Positions 34,238-44,834 of a stretch of 64,000 nucleotides of DNA are shown in pieces. Under the pieces are notes generated by a model. That model worked only from the letters and a program-made list of their open reading frames with translations, searched no databases and was not told where the DNA came from. The DNA is from Talinum fruticosum. Taxonomy: Eukaryota; Streptophyta; Magnoliopsida; Caryophyllales; Talinaceae. The stretch is taken from NCBI GenBank assembly GCA_021018815.1, contig JAITYX010000009.1:6202501-6266500 (forward strand). The letters are read 5' to 3'. Position numbers and translations under genes: made by a program. The first letter of the stretch is position 1, and each line of letters starts with the position of its first letter.

Positions 34238-34477
34238 CCTTTGCTCTCTTCTCCGCCTTCTCGCAACTTCGCTTATTGATCTTGCTGTTGCTTCGATTTC
34301 AAGGTCAAATGGGACAATTTCTCTCCCCTTCGACTCCTCCTACGCAAGCAAAAACAAGAACTATATCGAGCATAAACGAGGTTCAAGCGAAATCAAGAAA
34401 AGATAGGTGCTTGAGACAAGAACACAAGACCTAGTTTCAAGTCTAAAAGCAAATTTAGTACTCAAAAGAACAAAGTG

Positions 34478-34494
34478 CCCCGACAACGACACCA
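34478..34494 (-). other. Primer binding site of element H
   Basis: On the minus strand TGGTGTCGTTGTCGGGG lies five bases after the LTR end. It is close to the TGGCGCCGTTGCCGGGG site of Athila-like elements, complementary to an Asp-type tRNA 3' end according to what is reported for that family. Confidence 0.7.
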
Positions 34495-34499
34495 AAACT

Positions 34500-35777
34500 T
34501 GTTCGACAAATAATATACTACAAGTGCACGGTGTACCTATAGTTAGGAACCGGTAAGTACGGGTTGTGTCCACGAGGAACTCGCTTTCAAATACTAAATC
34601 CACCTAAAAACTCTAATATAGGGAAAGCTCGGTTCGACGGTGATTTGTTTTTCAGATTCAACTAATAACAAAATAACTAAGAGAAATCAATGAATAACAA
34701 GCCTTAGATTGGGATTAATCACACTACCATGCCTAAAACCAAAATCGAATACCGTTTGAGATTTGCTTATGCTAGCGATTTCGAAGGGGAGACACCGAAT
34801 TAAACCTATCTTCGCCTACTTTCAAAGGTCAAAGACTAATCTTGCACAATCTAATCACCTATTTTCATAGGATTAACAAAGAGCAAAATCACAAAAAATG
34901 AATCTCACAACCCCGATTAAAACCTAAATTATTTTCATAATGAAGTTCTAATCACTCACAACGTCATTCTAGGCAAGTTTTCATCTTTCGATGTTCACAA
35001 AACCCTAATAAAAGCAAAAGAGTCCTCTTCCGAGATAATCAATGAAAAAGTGATGAACCAAGTGAATTCTAATCTAACAAGCATGGAACAATTCAATTGG
35101 TACTCAATTCATGATTATCAAGGCATAATAGGGATCAATCCCAAGCTAAGAAGAGAAATTAGCCCCTAAACATGATACTAAACAATTGAGAAAATTTAGG
35201 GAACATAGCTATGGAGAAACGAAGAGAAATTACGAAAAGAAAGACAAAGAGAAGAAATTACGATTACCGAATAAAAACTTGAAGCGATTCAATCATATAT
35301 GAACTTGAAGTAGAAAATTAGAATTGAGTGTTCCTGAGTCTCCTCCGGGGCTGCCTCTCGAAAACCCCAGCTAAAATTTAGAATTCTAGAAAAAGCTCCC
35401 TAAAAATTACAATTAGGGAACTTAAATATTCGCCTGGTCGCATGGCCGTGTAAGGGTCGCACGGGTACCGTGCGAAGTCTACGCTGAGTTTCGCACAGCC
35501 AGTGCGACTTACGCACAAGGGCCTGTGCGAAAACCCTGAACTCTCTGCCCATTTTGCACGGCCGTGGAGGTTTTGCATGGGGTGCCGTGCAAGACTTCAA
35601 ATTCTGTAGCTTCTCGCACGGCCGTGAGAGATGCGCACGGGGGTCGTGCGGCCTTCCTTGACTTCGAACCCTTTGCTCGATGATCCGCACGGCTGTGCGG
35701 CTTCCCACAAGTGGTCGTGCAACGTCTCTTGATGTGTTTGAGGCTTCTTTCTTGCCTTCTCTTGGGCCCGAACTCTC
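34500..35777 (-). mobile_element. Element H 5' LTR (outer end missing)
   Basis: It matches 28516-29780 and stops at GAACTCTCC. The outer about 215 bp of the LTR and about 130 bp of adjoining copia gag are deleted, so no target duplication can be read. Confidence 0.85.
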
Positions 35778-36406
35778 CATCCGGAAGAAGAGGACGCCGG
35801 GGTCAGCACTAAAAAGAATATTGCGCTAAAGGCCTTAGAAAGTAGAGGAGAAAATCTGAGTTCCTTACACTCGGAAGAAGATCCCATGGCACTCATTGCT
35901 CGAGGCTTCAAAAGAATGATGAAGCGCAAGAAATGAGAGAAAAGGCAAAGAGAAGAGTTCTATAAGAAAGACAAGAAGGATAGAAAACATAAACACTGTT
36001 CCCATTCAAAGTTATCTTTAACTAAGAACTCTTGTTATTTTGAATGTGGCAGCAGAGATCATATAATCAAAGACTCGTCCAAGAAGAAAGAGGGACAAAA
36101 AGAAGAAGAAGGCTATGATGGCCACATGGAGTGATGAAGATTCATCTAAAGAAGATGAAGACTCAGCGACTCAAAGTTTTTGATGGCTCTATCGGACTCA
36201 TAGGTTGAATATGAGTCGGACTATGACAACTCGGACAATAAGGAGACTAATCCTCACAAGGTAATTGAATATTTCCTCAAGTTTTCCAAAGTCCAATTCT
36301 GATTCTTCCCAATTTAAAGAACAACTTGAGTCACTCACTTCTAAGAGCATTATTTTGAAAAATGAATTGGAAAAGCTGAGACTTACTTTAAGAGAGCTCA
36401 AGACTA
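35778..36406 (+). pseudogene. Copia gag of element C, C-terminal piece 1
   Basis: Picks up gag after H: SEEDPMALIARGFKRMMKRKK (35875-35935), the basic EEFYKKDKKDRK stretch and the zinc knuckle YFECGSRDHIIKD, whose last Cys codon is destroyed (GACTGTCC becomes GACTCGTCC near 36072). The acidic tail continues to KELKT-like codons and is cut by element D at 36407. Confidence 0.85.
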
Positions 36407-37735
36407 TCGAAGACTCGGACTTTGCATGTATAACATTCTGAGTACTATCAAGGAATTAGGGACAAACTTCATCTCTTATAAGTTTTGATTACAAGTCTTT
36501 CTAAGTGATATAGAAACTTTTTGAGTAATACGGAACCTTCTTTGAGTGTTACGAAACTATTGCATATGTTTTCATTTGATTTTGACTCGACTCGGAAAGC
36601 ATACTTTTGCTCGACTTTTCATATTTGTAGTTCTAAGTCACTCGGACAACACTCAGATTTATCGCATGTTCAAACACTCACTCTAACACGTTTAAACTAA
36701 GGTTTGACTTTGTATTCCAAGTTCGGGTGAATTATCGCATTAGTTCATCTCTTCTAGTCGACTTGTTTTGTTTCAACTTTATCTGTCTAGGTCAAGGACT
36801 CTTACTTTGATATTCTTTATCTAACTTGATCTTTCTCCAGACAGGACTCGGATGGAATTTGAGTATAATGAATATTAGACTCGGATAATTATGCACTTAA
36901 TTATCTTAATTAAATTATTATCTTTGACTAATCTTAGACCAAAGTATTTTATATTTTCAGAACCAAAATTGATTTACTTTTGAAGGTTATTTAAACGAGG
37001 TTATCCTATTTTTGAACTACAAAAGTAACCGAGCTCAAGATGTCAAATCACCAGCAGACAAGGCTTTTGTACTTCGACCAAGGCCCAGGAACCGTGTCAT
37101 GGTTGTCTGTTTCCAAAATTGAAAATCTTGAACGCTAAGCTTAACGGTGGCTTCCACCTTACTTTTCGAACACGACTAGTGGATTGGGACATCCTAAGGA
37201 GTCAAGAGCCATTGCACAACGTTCACAACTAAACGGATCTTTTACGAGTGACTCGGAAGAACCGTTATAACGGTCACTGAGAGGACTTCTAGTCGGAAGA
37301 TAGTCACAACAGGTAAACCGCCCGATCATCTGTAAATAGAAGCCAACTCTCAAGACTTGAAGATTGCTAGAACCATTGTCAAAACATATACTTAAGCGAA
37401 AGTCTTTGTATTCATATTCAATCTTCTACTTACAACTCCAACTCTGTATTTAACATTTTTCCGAGTTGTAAAGTCTTGTAATCAGTCACAACTTTCATTC
37501 TTACTTTCGAGTAAGGTCCCTTGACCGAGCTGTGAGGGTTAACTCAGCTTAGTTGTCCCTAGCTGTAAAGGTTACGTCGGTTAGGAAGTACTATATCGAG
37601 ATAAGGGAATTTTTGAGTATAGGAAAACCTTGTTAAGAATTGTCTAACGGAGCAATTCTAGTTGAATCTGTCTACTCGTATTTTGTTGATTCAAAATAGT
37701 GGATTGAACATGGTGCTTGGATTAACCTAGTCTGT
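36407..37735 (+). mobile_element. Element D 5' LTR (right end lost)
   Basis: Very similar to 44835-46100, including shared private changes (TATA box altered to CTGTAAATAG near 37329; palindrome ACCGTTATAACGGT near 37260). It breaks off at GGATTAAC, then a roughly 25-30 bp copy of an upstream LTR segment, then gag. Confidence 0.85.
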
Positions 37736-37755
37736 AAAGGTTACGTCGGTTAGGA

Positions 37756-38600
37756 CATGATTCAAAATCTGAGTTCATCGGACTCGGAAGAAGATCCCAT
37801 GGCACTTATTGCCGGAGGCTTCGAAAGAATGATGAAGCACAAGAGATGGGATAAACGGTCAAAAGAAGAGTTTTACAATAAAGACAAGAAGGATAGAAAA
37901 GGTAAACACTCTTCCCCTTTAAAATATATCTTTAACTAAGAACTCGGCTATTTTGAATGTGGCAGCAAGGATCATATAGTCAAAGACTGTCCAAGAAGAA
38001 AAAGGGGCGAAAGAAGAAGAAGGCTATGATGGCCATCTGGAGTGATGAAGATTCATCTGAAGAAGCTGAAGACTCGGATGACTCAAAGTGTCCGATGGCA
38101 CTATTAGACTCGAAGTCTGAATCCGAGTCGATTTCGATCACTCGGACAATGGGTAAACTAATCCTCATGAGGGAATTGAATATTTTCCTCATGTTTTCCA
38201 AAGTTGATTTAGCTAAATACATCTATACTTTAGAAGAGAAGTCAAATTCGACTCTTCTCAGTTTAAATAACAACTTGAGTCTATCACTTTTGAGAGCATT
38301 TCTTTGAAAAATAAATTAGAAAAACAAAGACTCACTCTAAAAGAACTTAAGACTAGTGCTCAATCTAATGAGACTGAGTCCGAGTCACTTAGAAGAGAAA
38401 CCGAGCATCTTAAGCAAAAGCTCAATGAGTCTCAAGCACATTTTTGAAATTTATTTAAGGTTAGAAAAACCTTGACATGCTCTTAGGGTTAGAATGTGTC
38501 TCCTTCAGAAAAGAAGGACTTAGTTTTAACAAGGAGGAGGAATCAAATTCCTACTCGGAGCTTCTAAAAATGATTCCGAACACTAAAGTTCGGAAAGGCT
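37756..38600 (+). pseudogene. Element D gag, C-terminal part
   Basis: The N-terminal half of Gag is deleted. What remains: SSDSEEDPMALIAGGFERMM (37770-37835), EEFYNKDKKDRKGKHSS, then the zinc knuckle YFECGSKDHIVKDC (37950-37990, spacing intact), a basic RRKRG run, an acidic Asp/Glu/Ser-rich region and a coiled-coil-like tail. Stops near 37937 and later. Confidence 0.8.
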
Positions 38601-38869
38601 GAGCATGGCCCTATTCATAAGAATGAAAAGAGGACTAAGCCTAGACCAGCTTACCGGAGAAAACCTTCTCCGCCGGTTTATAAAAGAAAAGATTTTCAAA
38701 AGAAAGACACACGGACTGAGTTCTCTAAAAGAAAGAATCGGAATCATATCAAACCCAAAGTTATTCAAATCTGGGTTCCCAAGAGTCTTCTTCCTTACAA
38801 AAGAACCACAGTAAAGGGAGTTATTGGGTTTGTTAGAGGAAGTGAGAAAGGTTAGTTTGTTTCGACTTG

Positions 38870-40135
38870 CAAGTGGTCGAGAAAAGAACAAAAGGACACT
38901 GGTACCTGGACAGCAGATGCTCACGCCACATGTCAGGAAATCCAAGACTCTTTTCCGAGTTAGAAGATTACAAGGGAGGCAAAGTCACATTTGGAGATGA
39001 CAGCAAATGCAAGATAATTAGGATAAGCAAGATTGGAAAAGGAGACAATCCGGTCAGCCCTGTCTACCTTATCAAGAGATTTAAGTACAATCTACTTAGC
39101 ATCTTTCAACCGTGCGACAAAGGTCAAGAGGTAAGCTTCACTCATACCAACTGCTATATTTACGATGAAACTACCAAGGAAACTAAGCTCTCAGGTAATA
39201 CCTACACTATTCCTCTTTCGACCCAAGTCATAATCTATCTTGTTTAAAAGCATCTTGACATGATGATTCTTGGACATGGTATCATAGACTAGGTCATGTT
39301 AGCATGCACACCATTAAGAAGCTTGCATCTTATGGTTTAGTCGGAGGATTGCCTAACTGTGCATTTAAGAAGTATAAAATTTGTGAAGCATGCACAAAGG
39401 GAAACAAATTAGATCATCTTTCAAATCTCTCAAACTGTTTCCACATCCAAGGTGCTTGAAATGTTGCATATGGACTTATGTGGTGAAATCCCTGTCAAGA
39501 GTCTCCGACGTAGATCATATGTGCTCGTAATCGTTGATGACTACTCTCGATTTACCTAGGTTTGTTTTCTTAAGCAAAAAAATGAAGCATTCAAAGAGTT
39601 CAGCAAGCTCTGCATGAAAATTCAAGTTGAGTCTCGGACTCGGATCAAAAGAATTCAAACCGACCATGGAAGGGAGTTCGACTACTCGGAATTTACGAGT
39701 TACGTGGTAAGAATGGTATCTCCCACAACTTCTCGAGCACCAAGAACTCCTCAACAAAATGGAGTAGTGGAGTGAAACAACCAAACTCTTAAAGAAATAG
39801 GAAGGACAATGATGATTGAAAATGATCTACCTTATTATTTCGGGTTGAGGCGATCAACACAGACAAACTACACAATAAATAGATGCCTCATCGGATCCAT
39901 CCTGAAGAAAACTCCATACGAGCTCTACAAAGGAAAGAAACCCAACATTTCATACTTCAAACCTTTTGGATGTAAGTGTTATGTTCACAATAATGGTAAG
40001 GACCATTTAACTAAGTTTGATGCTCGGTCGGATGACGATATTTTTCTTGGTTATTCATCTCATTGTAAAGCTTATCGCATTTTCAATAAAAGAACTAACA
40101 AAGTGGAAGAAGCATCCACGTTGTTTTTATGAGAT
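38870..40135 (+). pseudogene. Element D protease-integrase
   Basis: Protease: HWYLDSRCSRHMSG (38897-38940; the active-site Gly is changed to Arg), LEDYKGGKVTFGDDSK and YLIKRFKYNLLSI. The pre-integrase Zn region is HTIKKLASYGLVGGLPNC (39310-39365) and ICEACTKGN. Integrase core: LEMLHMDLCGEIPVKS, VIVDDYSRFT then a stop, KNEAFKEFSKLC, TDHGREFDYSEF near 39660-39695, and QNGVVE followed by a stop where R is expected (39758-39775). The C-terminal part is open for 107 codons (39809-40132). Confidence 0.88.
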
Positions 40136-40249
40136 TCAACATGGAAAACCAAGTGAGTCAACATTCTCGGATCCGAAGCTCAGCCGAGATGATGATCTTA
40201 GTGAAGATGAGCTCGGAAAGAGTAAAAGAAAAGTCACTCGAACGAAGTG

Positions 40250-42044
40250 ACTCATAATAACTTGACTCGGAATGTAACAACTCAAGAGTCAGCTCGGAAT
40301 GCTTGAGGGTCAATTAGATGAACAAGCTCAATTAGAATAGACTTCGAAAGACCAACCAATGCAACCTACAAATCTGGTAAACCAGAGGACAGGTAGAGAT
40401 TTCAAATATGCTTTGAGACACCCACTTGAAAACATCTTGTCCGATATCAACAGTGGGGTACGAACTCGTTTCTCTCTACAAAATCTATGTGCATTCACTA
40501 CATTCATTTCATTAACTGAACCCAGAAATGCACTAGAGGCCCTAAATGAACCTAAATGGGTAGAGGCCATGCAAGAGGAACTCAATCAATTTGAAAGAAA
40601 CCAAGTTTGGACTCGGCCAAACGACCTTGTGACACGTAGTCATAGGAACCAAATGGGTTTTCAAGAACAAACTGGATGAAGGTAGGTTGGTACTTAGAAA
40701 TAAAGCTAGACTTGTGGCTCAAGGTTACAATCAAGAAGAAGGGATTGATTGTGGGGAAACCTTTGCACCTGTTGCCATAATTGAAGCTATTAGAATCTTA
40801 TTAGCATTTGCATCTAGCATGAATATCAAATTGTATCAAATGGATGTTAAATGTGCTTTTCTTAATGGTTTTATTGAAGAGGAAGTCTATGTTGAGCAAC
40901 CCCTGGATTTGAAAACTCAGAATTTCCAACTCATGTTTTGAAGTTGCAAAAAGCTCTTTATGGTCTTAAGTAAGCTCCCAAAGCTTGGTATGAAACACTT
41001 AGCAATTTTTTAGTTGAAAATGATTTTAGAAGAGGTCAGATTGACAAGACTCTTTTTATAGAAACTAAAGGGAAGGACTTTCTCATTGCTCGGATCTATG
41101 TTGATGACATAATTTTTGGAGCTACTAATGAAATTCTATGTCGAGATTTTTCCGAGCTAATGAGACAGGAGTTTTAGATGAGCATGATGAGAGAACTCAA
41201 TTTCTTCCTTGGTCTACAAATCAAGCAAGACAAAGATGGCATCTATGTCCATCAATCAAAGTATACCAAGGAGCTACTGAAGAAGTACAAACTTCAAGAT
41301 GCAAAACATGCAAGCAACCCCTATGAGTAAGCAGCATAAAACTAGACTCAGACGAAAAAGGTAAAGTAGTAGATCAGAAACTTTATCAAGGTATGATTGG
41401 ATCTCTGCTATATCTTACTTCCAGTAGGCCATACATAATGTTTAGTGTATGTCCGTGTCTATGATTTCAAGTTAATCCAAAAGAATCCATCTCACTCGCG
41501 GTAACGAGAATTTTCGGATATCTTACAATAATTCAAAATCTAGGTCTATGGTACTCAAGAGACTCAGAACCGGCTCTTACTCGGATACTCAAATGCTGAC
41601 TATACTGGGTACAAAGTTGATAGAAAAAGCACTTCGAGAGTCCGCCTGTTTCGGGTCAATCCCTTATATCTTGGCACTCAAAGAAACAAAACTAAGTAGC
41701 TCTATCAACTCGCTGAAGCTGAGTACATTGCAGCTGGAGCATGTTGTGCTCAGATTTTATGGATCAAGCAACACTTGAGAGATCTTGGACATACATTCAA
41801 ATAAATTCCAATCAAGTGCGATAATCAAAGTGCAATCAGCGAAGCACTAAGAATCCAATTCAAGCACTAAAAAACAAAGCATATTGAGGTCAGGTATCAT
41901 TTTCTAAGAGACCATTCTCAAAAAGGTGATATTGAACTTGAATTTATTGCTACCAAATATCAATTAGCTGATATCTTTACTAAGCCACTTAGCAAGGATC
42001 GGTTTTGCTTTATTAGGAATAAGCTTGGCATGATTAATGCATAA
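40250..42044 (+). pseudogene. Element D reverse transcriptase-RNase H
   Basis: Runs from the linker (NPTNLVNQRTGRDFKYA-like, 40365) through [40 protein letters not shown] (40708-40770), and [20 protein letters not shown]. An intact catalytic IYVDDIIFGATNEI follows at 41094-41135. RNase H follows (LNFFLGLQIKQDKDGIYVHQ; LYQGMIGSLLYLTSSRP near 41385-41430; AEAEYIAAGACCAQILWIKQ near 41717-41770). The end LADIFTKPLSK, then RNKLGMINA and stop at 42042-42044 is the normal copia pol terminus. A few stops and shifts remain. Confidence 0.9.
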
Positions 42045-42446
42045 TTATGTGCTTCTCCGAGTGGAACTTCTTTGCATGTTTATGTGTTAAATGTCTAGTG
42101 TTTTTACTTTAATAATAATTAGTTCAGTTGATCTCATGATACTCGTGCTATGTGTTATTACTTGTTTGCGGTTTCGAGTCACTCGTAAACTTTACTAAGT
42201 CGACTCAGATTTTCGAAAAATGGACATCAAACTTCGAAATCATCTCTAGATCAGATGGAGAATTTCAGAAATTTCTTTTAAAATCTCTCTTTTCTCTCTA
42301 TCTCTCTTGCGCATCAATCGGAGAACTAGTCGTTGGGAGACAACCACTGGAATTCTAACCATTGGAGAGCGAGAATAGTCGCACCTGGTCTCGAGTCAAT
42401 CATTGGACAACTGGGTCAAAATGAACATTAAAGGAAAATTCTTTCT

Positions 42447-42456
42447 CTATAAATAG
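42447..42456 (+). promoter_or_regulatory. TATA-like box upstream of the aORF (element D)
   Basis: CTATAAATAG, identical to the LTR box but located 265 bp before the aORF start and 400 bp after the pol stop. A pyrimidine-rich leader with CTCTCTCT runs follows. The same box lies upstream of the aORF in element F. A promoter role is inferred. Confidence 0.5.
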
Positions 42457-42584
42457 CATCCTTTTTCCTTTATTTCGATACTTTACTCTCTATGTAGTCT
42501 CTCTCTCTCTGCTTACTACATCTTAAGCAAGTTCACTGTTTTTACGAAATGAACCGAATCTTAAGTCAAGTGAAAGCACCTCAA

Positions 42585-42711
42585 GTAAGCTCCGATTGCT
42601 CTCAGCTCTCTTTCTACTCTTTCATGTTCTCTTTACTCTTCCTCTCTTTTTCTTCAAGCTATCTCTCTCTCTCTCTCTCAAAGTTCATCCTCTCTCTTTT
42701 CTCATTCAAAC
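42585..42711 (+). other. Possible intron before the aORF (element D)
   Basis: CTCAA|GTAAGC at 42581-42590 is a good splice donor, kept in element F (minus strand, 56995-56986). The stretch to the aORF ATG is T/C-rich like a plant intron, but the acceptor is unclear (candidates near 42657 and 42681). Confidence 0.3.
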
Positions 42712-44272
42712 ATGCCGAAAAGAGGTTCTCACCAGACTATTTTGGTTCCGCCACCAAGAAACCTCGCACAAAAAGCCAAGAGGGTCTTTGAAACCCCTTT
42801 AAAATCATTGTCACCCAACACCTAACATTGGATGACAAATTCTTTCCAACCACTATGTTTTTGTGGTTAAACAACATCAAAACCACAGGGGTTTATAATT
42901 TCCTCTGCTTCGGTGAGTTCATCTACCCAAGTACTCGTTTATGAGTTTTACTCTAACCTCTCCAGCTCCGAGGGTATACTAACCTTCGAGTTCAAAACAT
43001 TATGGTCCGAGTCAACGTCTCTCTCCTCCACCGCCTTTTCAAAGTATCTTCTCTTTTCCTTAACAACAACCCTATACCATTCAACGAGGTTGTTGATGAA
43101 TTCTTTGAGAAGTACGCCAAAGAATTTTCTAACTCACGCAAAAACTTCTCTATGACTCAACTAAAGTCGAAGCCCAACTTCGTGTTTCGTGCTGATGAGA
43201 ACCTTCTTCTCTCAGCATTCTAGCAAGGAGAACCCTAACTCCAAGCATTTCAAAGATCTTTATGATATCCTTGAGGGCTACAAAGTAGACCTCTTTCCAG
43301 CCATAATCGAGCGGATGGTTGCTATGCCAACTCGGACTCGGCCTAAGAAATCCACCCCACTTCCTTTCGAGGCTCTTCTTACATTCATCTTTAAGCAATT
43401 AAAAGTTCCTCTCCTCTCGGATCCTAACGCGGTTTCGAGGCTGCCATTGTTGTTGACGAAAAGAACTTCTTGGGTATGGATACCAAGAGACCCAACCGGG
43501 TGTCCGGGTCCTTAGCTCAGAACTAAGGCCACCTTCTCCGCCTCGACCGAGACACAAACTCCTCTCTCTCTACCTCCTCCACCTGGTGGTGCCTCCACTT
43601 CAGGTGTTTCTCGGGTTCTCTCTTCAGCCTTGTCCACTGCCATAATGGACAAGATCTCCTCGTGTCCACCGAACTTAAAGACACCCTCCGGTCATTCAAG
43701 ACTGTCCTCCAGTCTATGACCATCAACCAAAAGATCTGCTCAATCCCAAATTAGAGAGCAGCAAGATGTGCTTCTTGAACCGAAGGCGCTTGTCAAGGAG
43801 CGGAAGAAGATGATAGAGCTCCTCCAAGAAAAGCGCTCCAAGGCTGCTCAGGATCCGGTTGACTCGGACACATCCGAGGAATGCTCGAGCCGAGCCAAAT
43901 CCTCATCCTGGAGGAGAGGAAGAAGAAGAAAAGAAGAGGAGCCCGTGGCTGAGGCAGCTTTATATGAGGAGAAAGAGGAAGGGGAGAAGGAAGAAGCCGA
44001 AGGAGTCAAAGTAGCGAGAGGGACAAGGTGCTCCAATCCTCCAACCAGAACCGATCGGCTCGGATAGTAGTCCGAGTGGGTCGAAAGACCTCGCCGACAA
44101 AGGTCGGTCGGCGGCTGTCCAGCCCGAGCCAGCACCTCCCTCGGTCGAGTTCCAAGAGGATGAACCTCTCCACGACCTGGTTCCGGGTCGGCTATTCAAG
44201 GCTGACCCCATCCCGAAGATCCTAGTGTTGCCCCCGCCTCGATCTTCAACATCCTCACGCTCTTACCAGTGA
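42712..44272 (+). pseudogene. Additional ORF (aORF) of copia element D
   Basis: The start MPKRGSHQTILVPPPRNLAQ at 42712 opens a gene after pol, in the position of the env-like ORF of SIRE-type elements. After frameshifts: FFPTTMFLWLNNIKTTGVYN (42840-42900), then YEFYSNLSSSEG where the family has YPELVxEFY, then SSLFLNNNPIPFNEVVDEFF, KHFKDLYDILEGYKVDLFPA (43245-43300) and PLPFEALLTFIFKQLK. The C-terminal third is highly charged and coiled-coil-like (KERKKMIELLQEKRSKAAQD, Glu-rich run near 43960-44010) and ends with EDEPLHDLV and VLPPPRSSTSSRSYQ. The LV.EFY motif suggests the 'putative plant transposon protein' domain. No membrane segment or signal peptide is evident, so an envelope role is doubtful. 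About three frameshifts are seen. Confidence 0.75.
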
Positions 44273-44834
44273 AGGAACACTACTCGGTCCTCCACCTCGA
44301 CTCATACTCGCTCCATCTCCACCTTCTTAAAATTTTTTTATTTTCTTTATTTTTTTGGTTTATCTAGACATACAAATTTGTATATTCTTAATACTTTCTT
44401 CCCTTGTTTGTTTTTTTTTTGTCTTTGCTGAAAGGCAAGGGGGAGAATAGTTTGAAAATTTGTGTTGTCTTGTTTAGGGGAGATTTTCTCTCACCTCTTT
44501 TGTGTATATATCTTTCTATGTGGATATTAATGAAGTGATTTCGAGTTTCAATTTATTTCTTCTAAGTTCATCTTACCCCAATACATCAACTCGGTTACTT
44601 ATTATTCTTTCTTGCTCTAATATATCAACTTAGTTACATTTCTTTTGTGCTCCGATATTAGCAATATTCTAAGTTTGATTCACTTCATTTCTATGCGATA
44701 TTTCAGCTTTTAGCTCGATGTAAACTAAATTTTAATTGCTCGACATGTTCATTATGAAAGAATGAAAACTCGGGGCTTTATCACTAACAAAGTTTCTATC
44801 CGAGTAAAGAATGTCTTTCATCAAAAAGGGAGAT
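44273..44834 (+). other. Element D 3' untranslated region and polypurine tract
   Basis: Includes the conserved GCTGAAAGGCAAGGGGGAGA block (44427-44446), also present at the 3' end of the other copies. The polypurine tract CAAAAAGGGAGAT (44822-44834) abuts the 3' LTR. Confidence 0.75.

Larger units (their letters stand above)
28516..35777 (-). mobile_element. Ty3/gypsy (Athila-type) element H, without polymerase
   Basis: It is inserted in the gag of copia C. On the minus strand: 5' LTR (35777-34500, outer end deleted), primer site 34494-34478, gag 34237-33400, protease near 32600-32270, a direct jump to 3' untranslated sequence near 31935, a long non-coding 3' region, polypurine tract 29999-29989 and 3' LTR 29988-28516. 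No RT, RNase H or integrase codons are seen. It must therefore be a non-autonomous derivative or an internally deleted copy. Confidence 0.87.

Noticed and set aside
42549..44272. aORF as a retroviral-type envelope gene
   Set aside because: The position fits the env-like ORF of SIRE elements, but I see no signal peptide or transmembrane segment, and the LVxEFY motif points to a different plant transposon protein domain.
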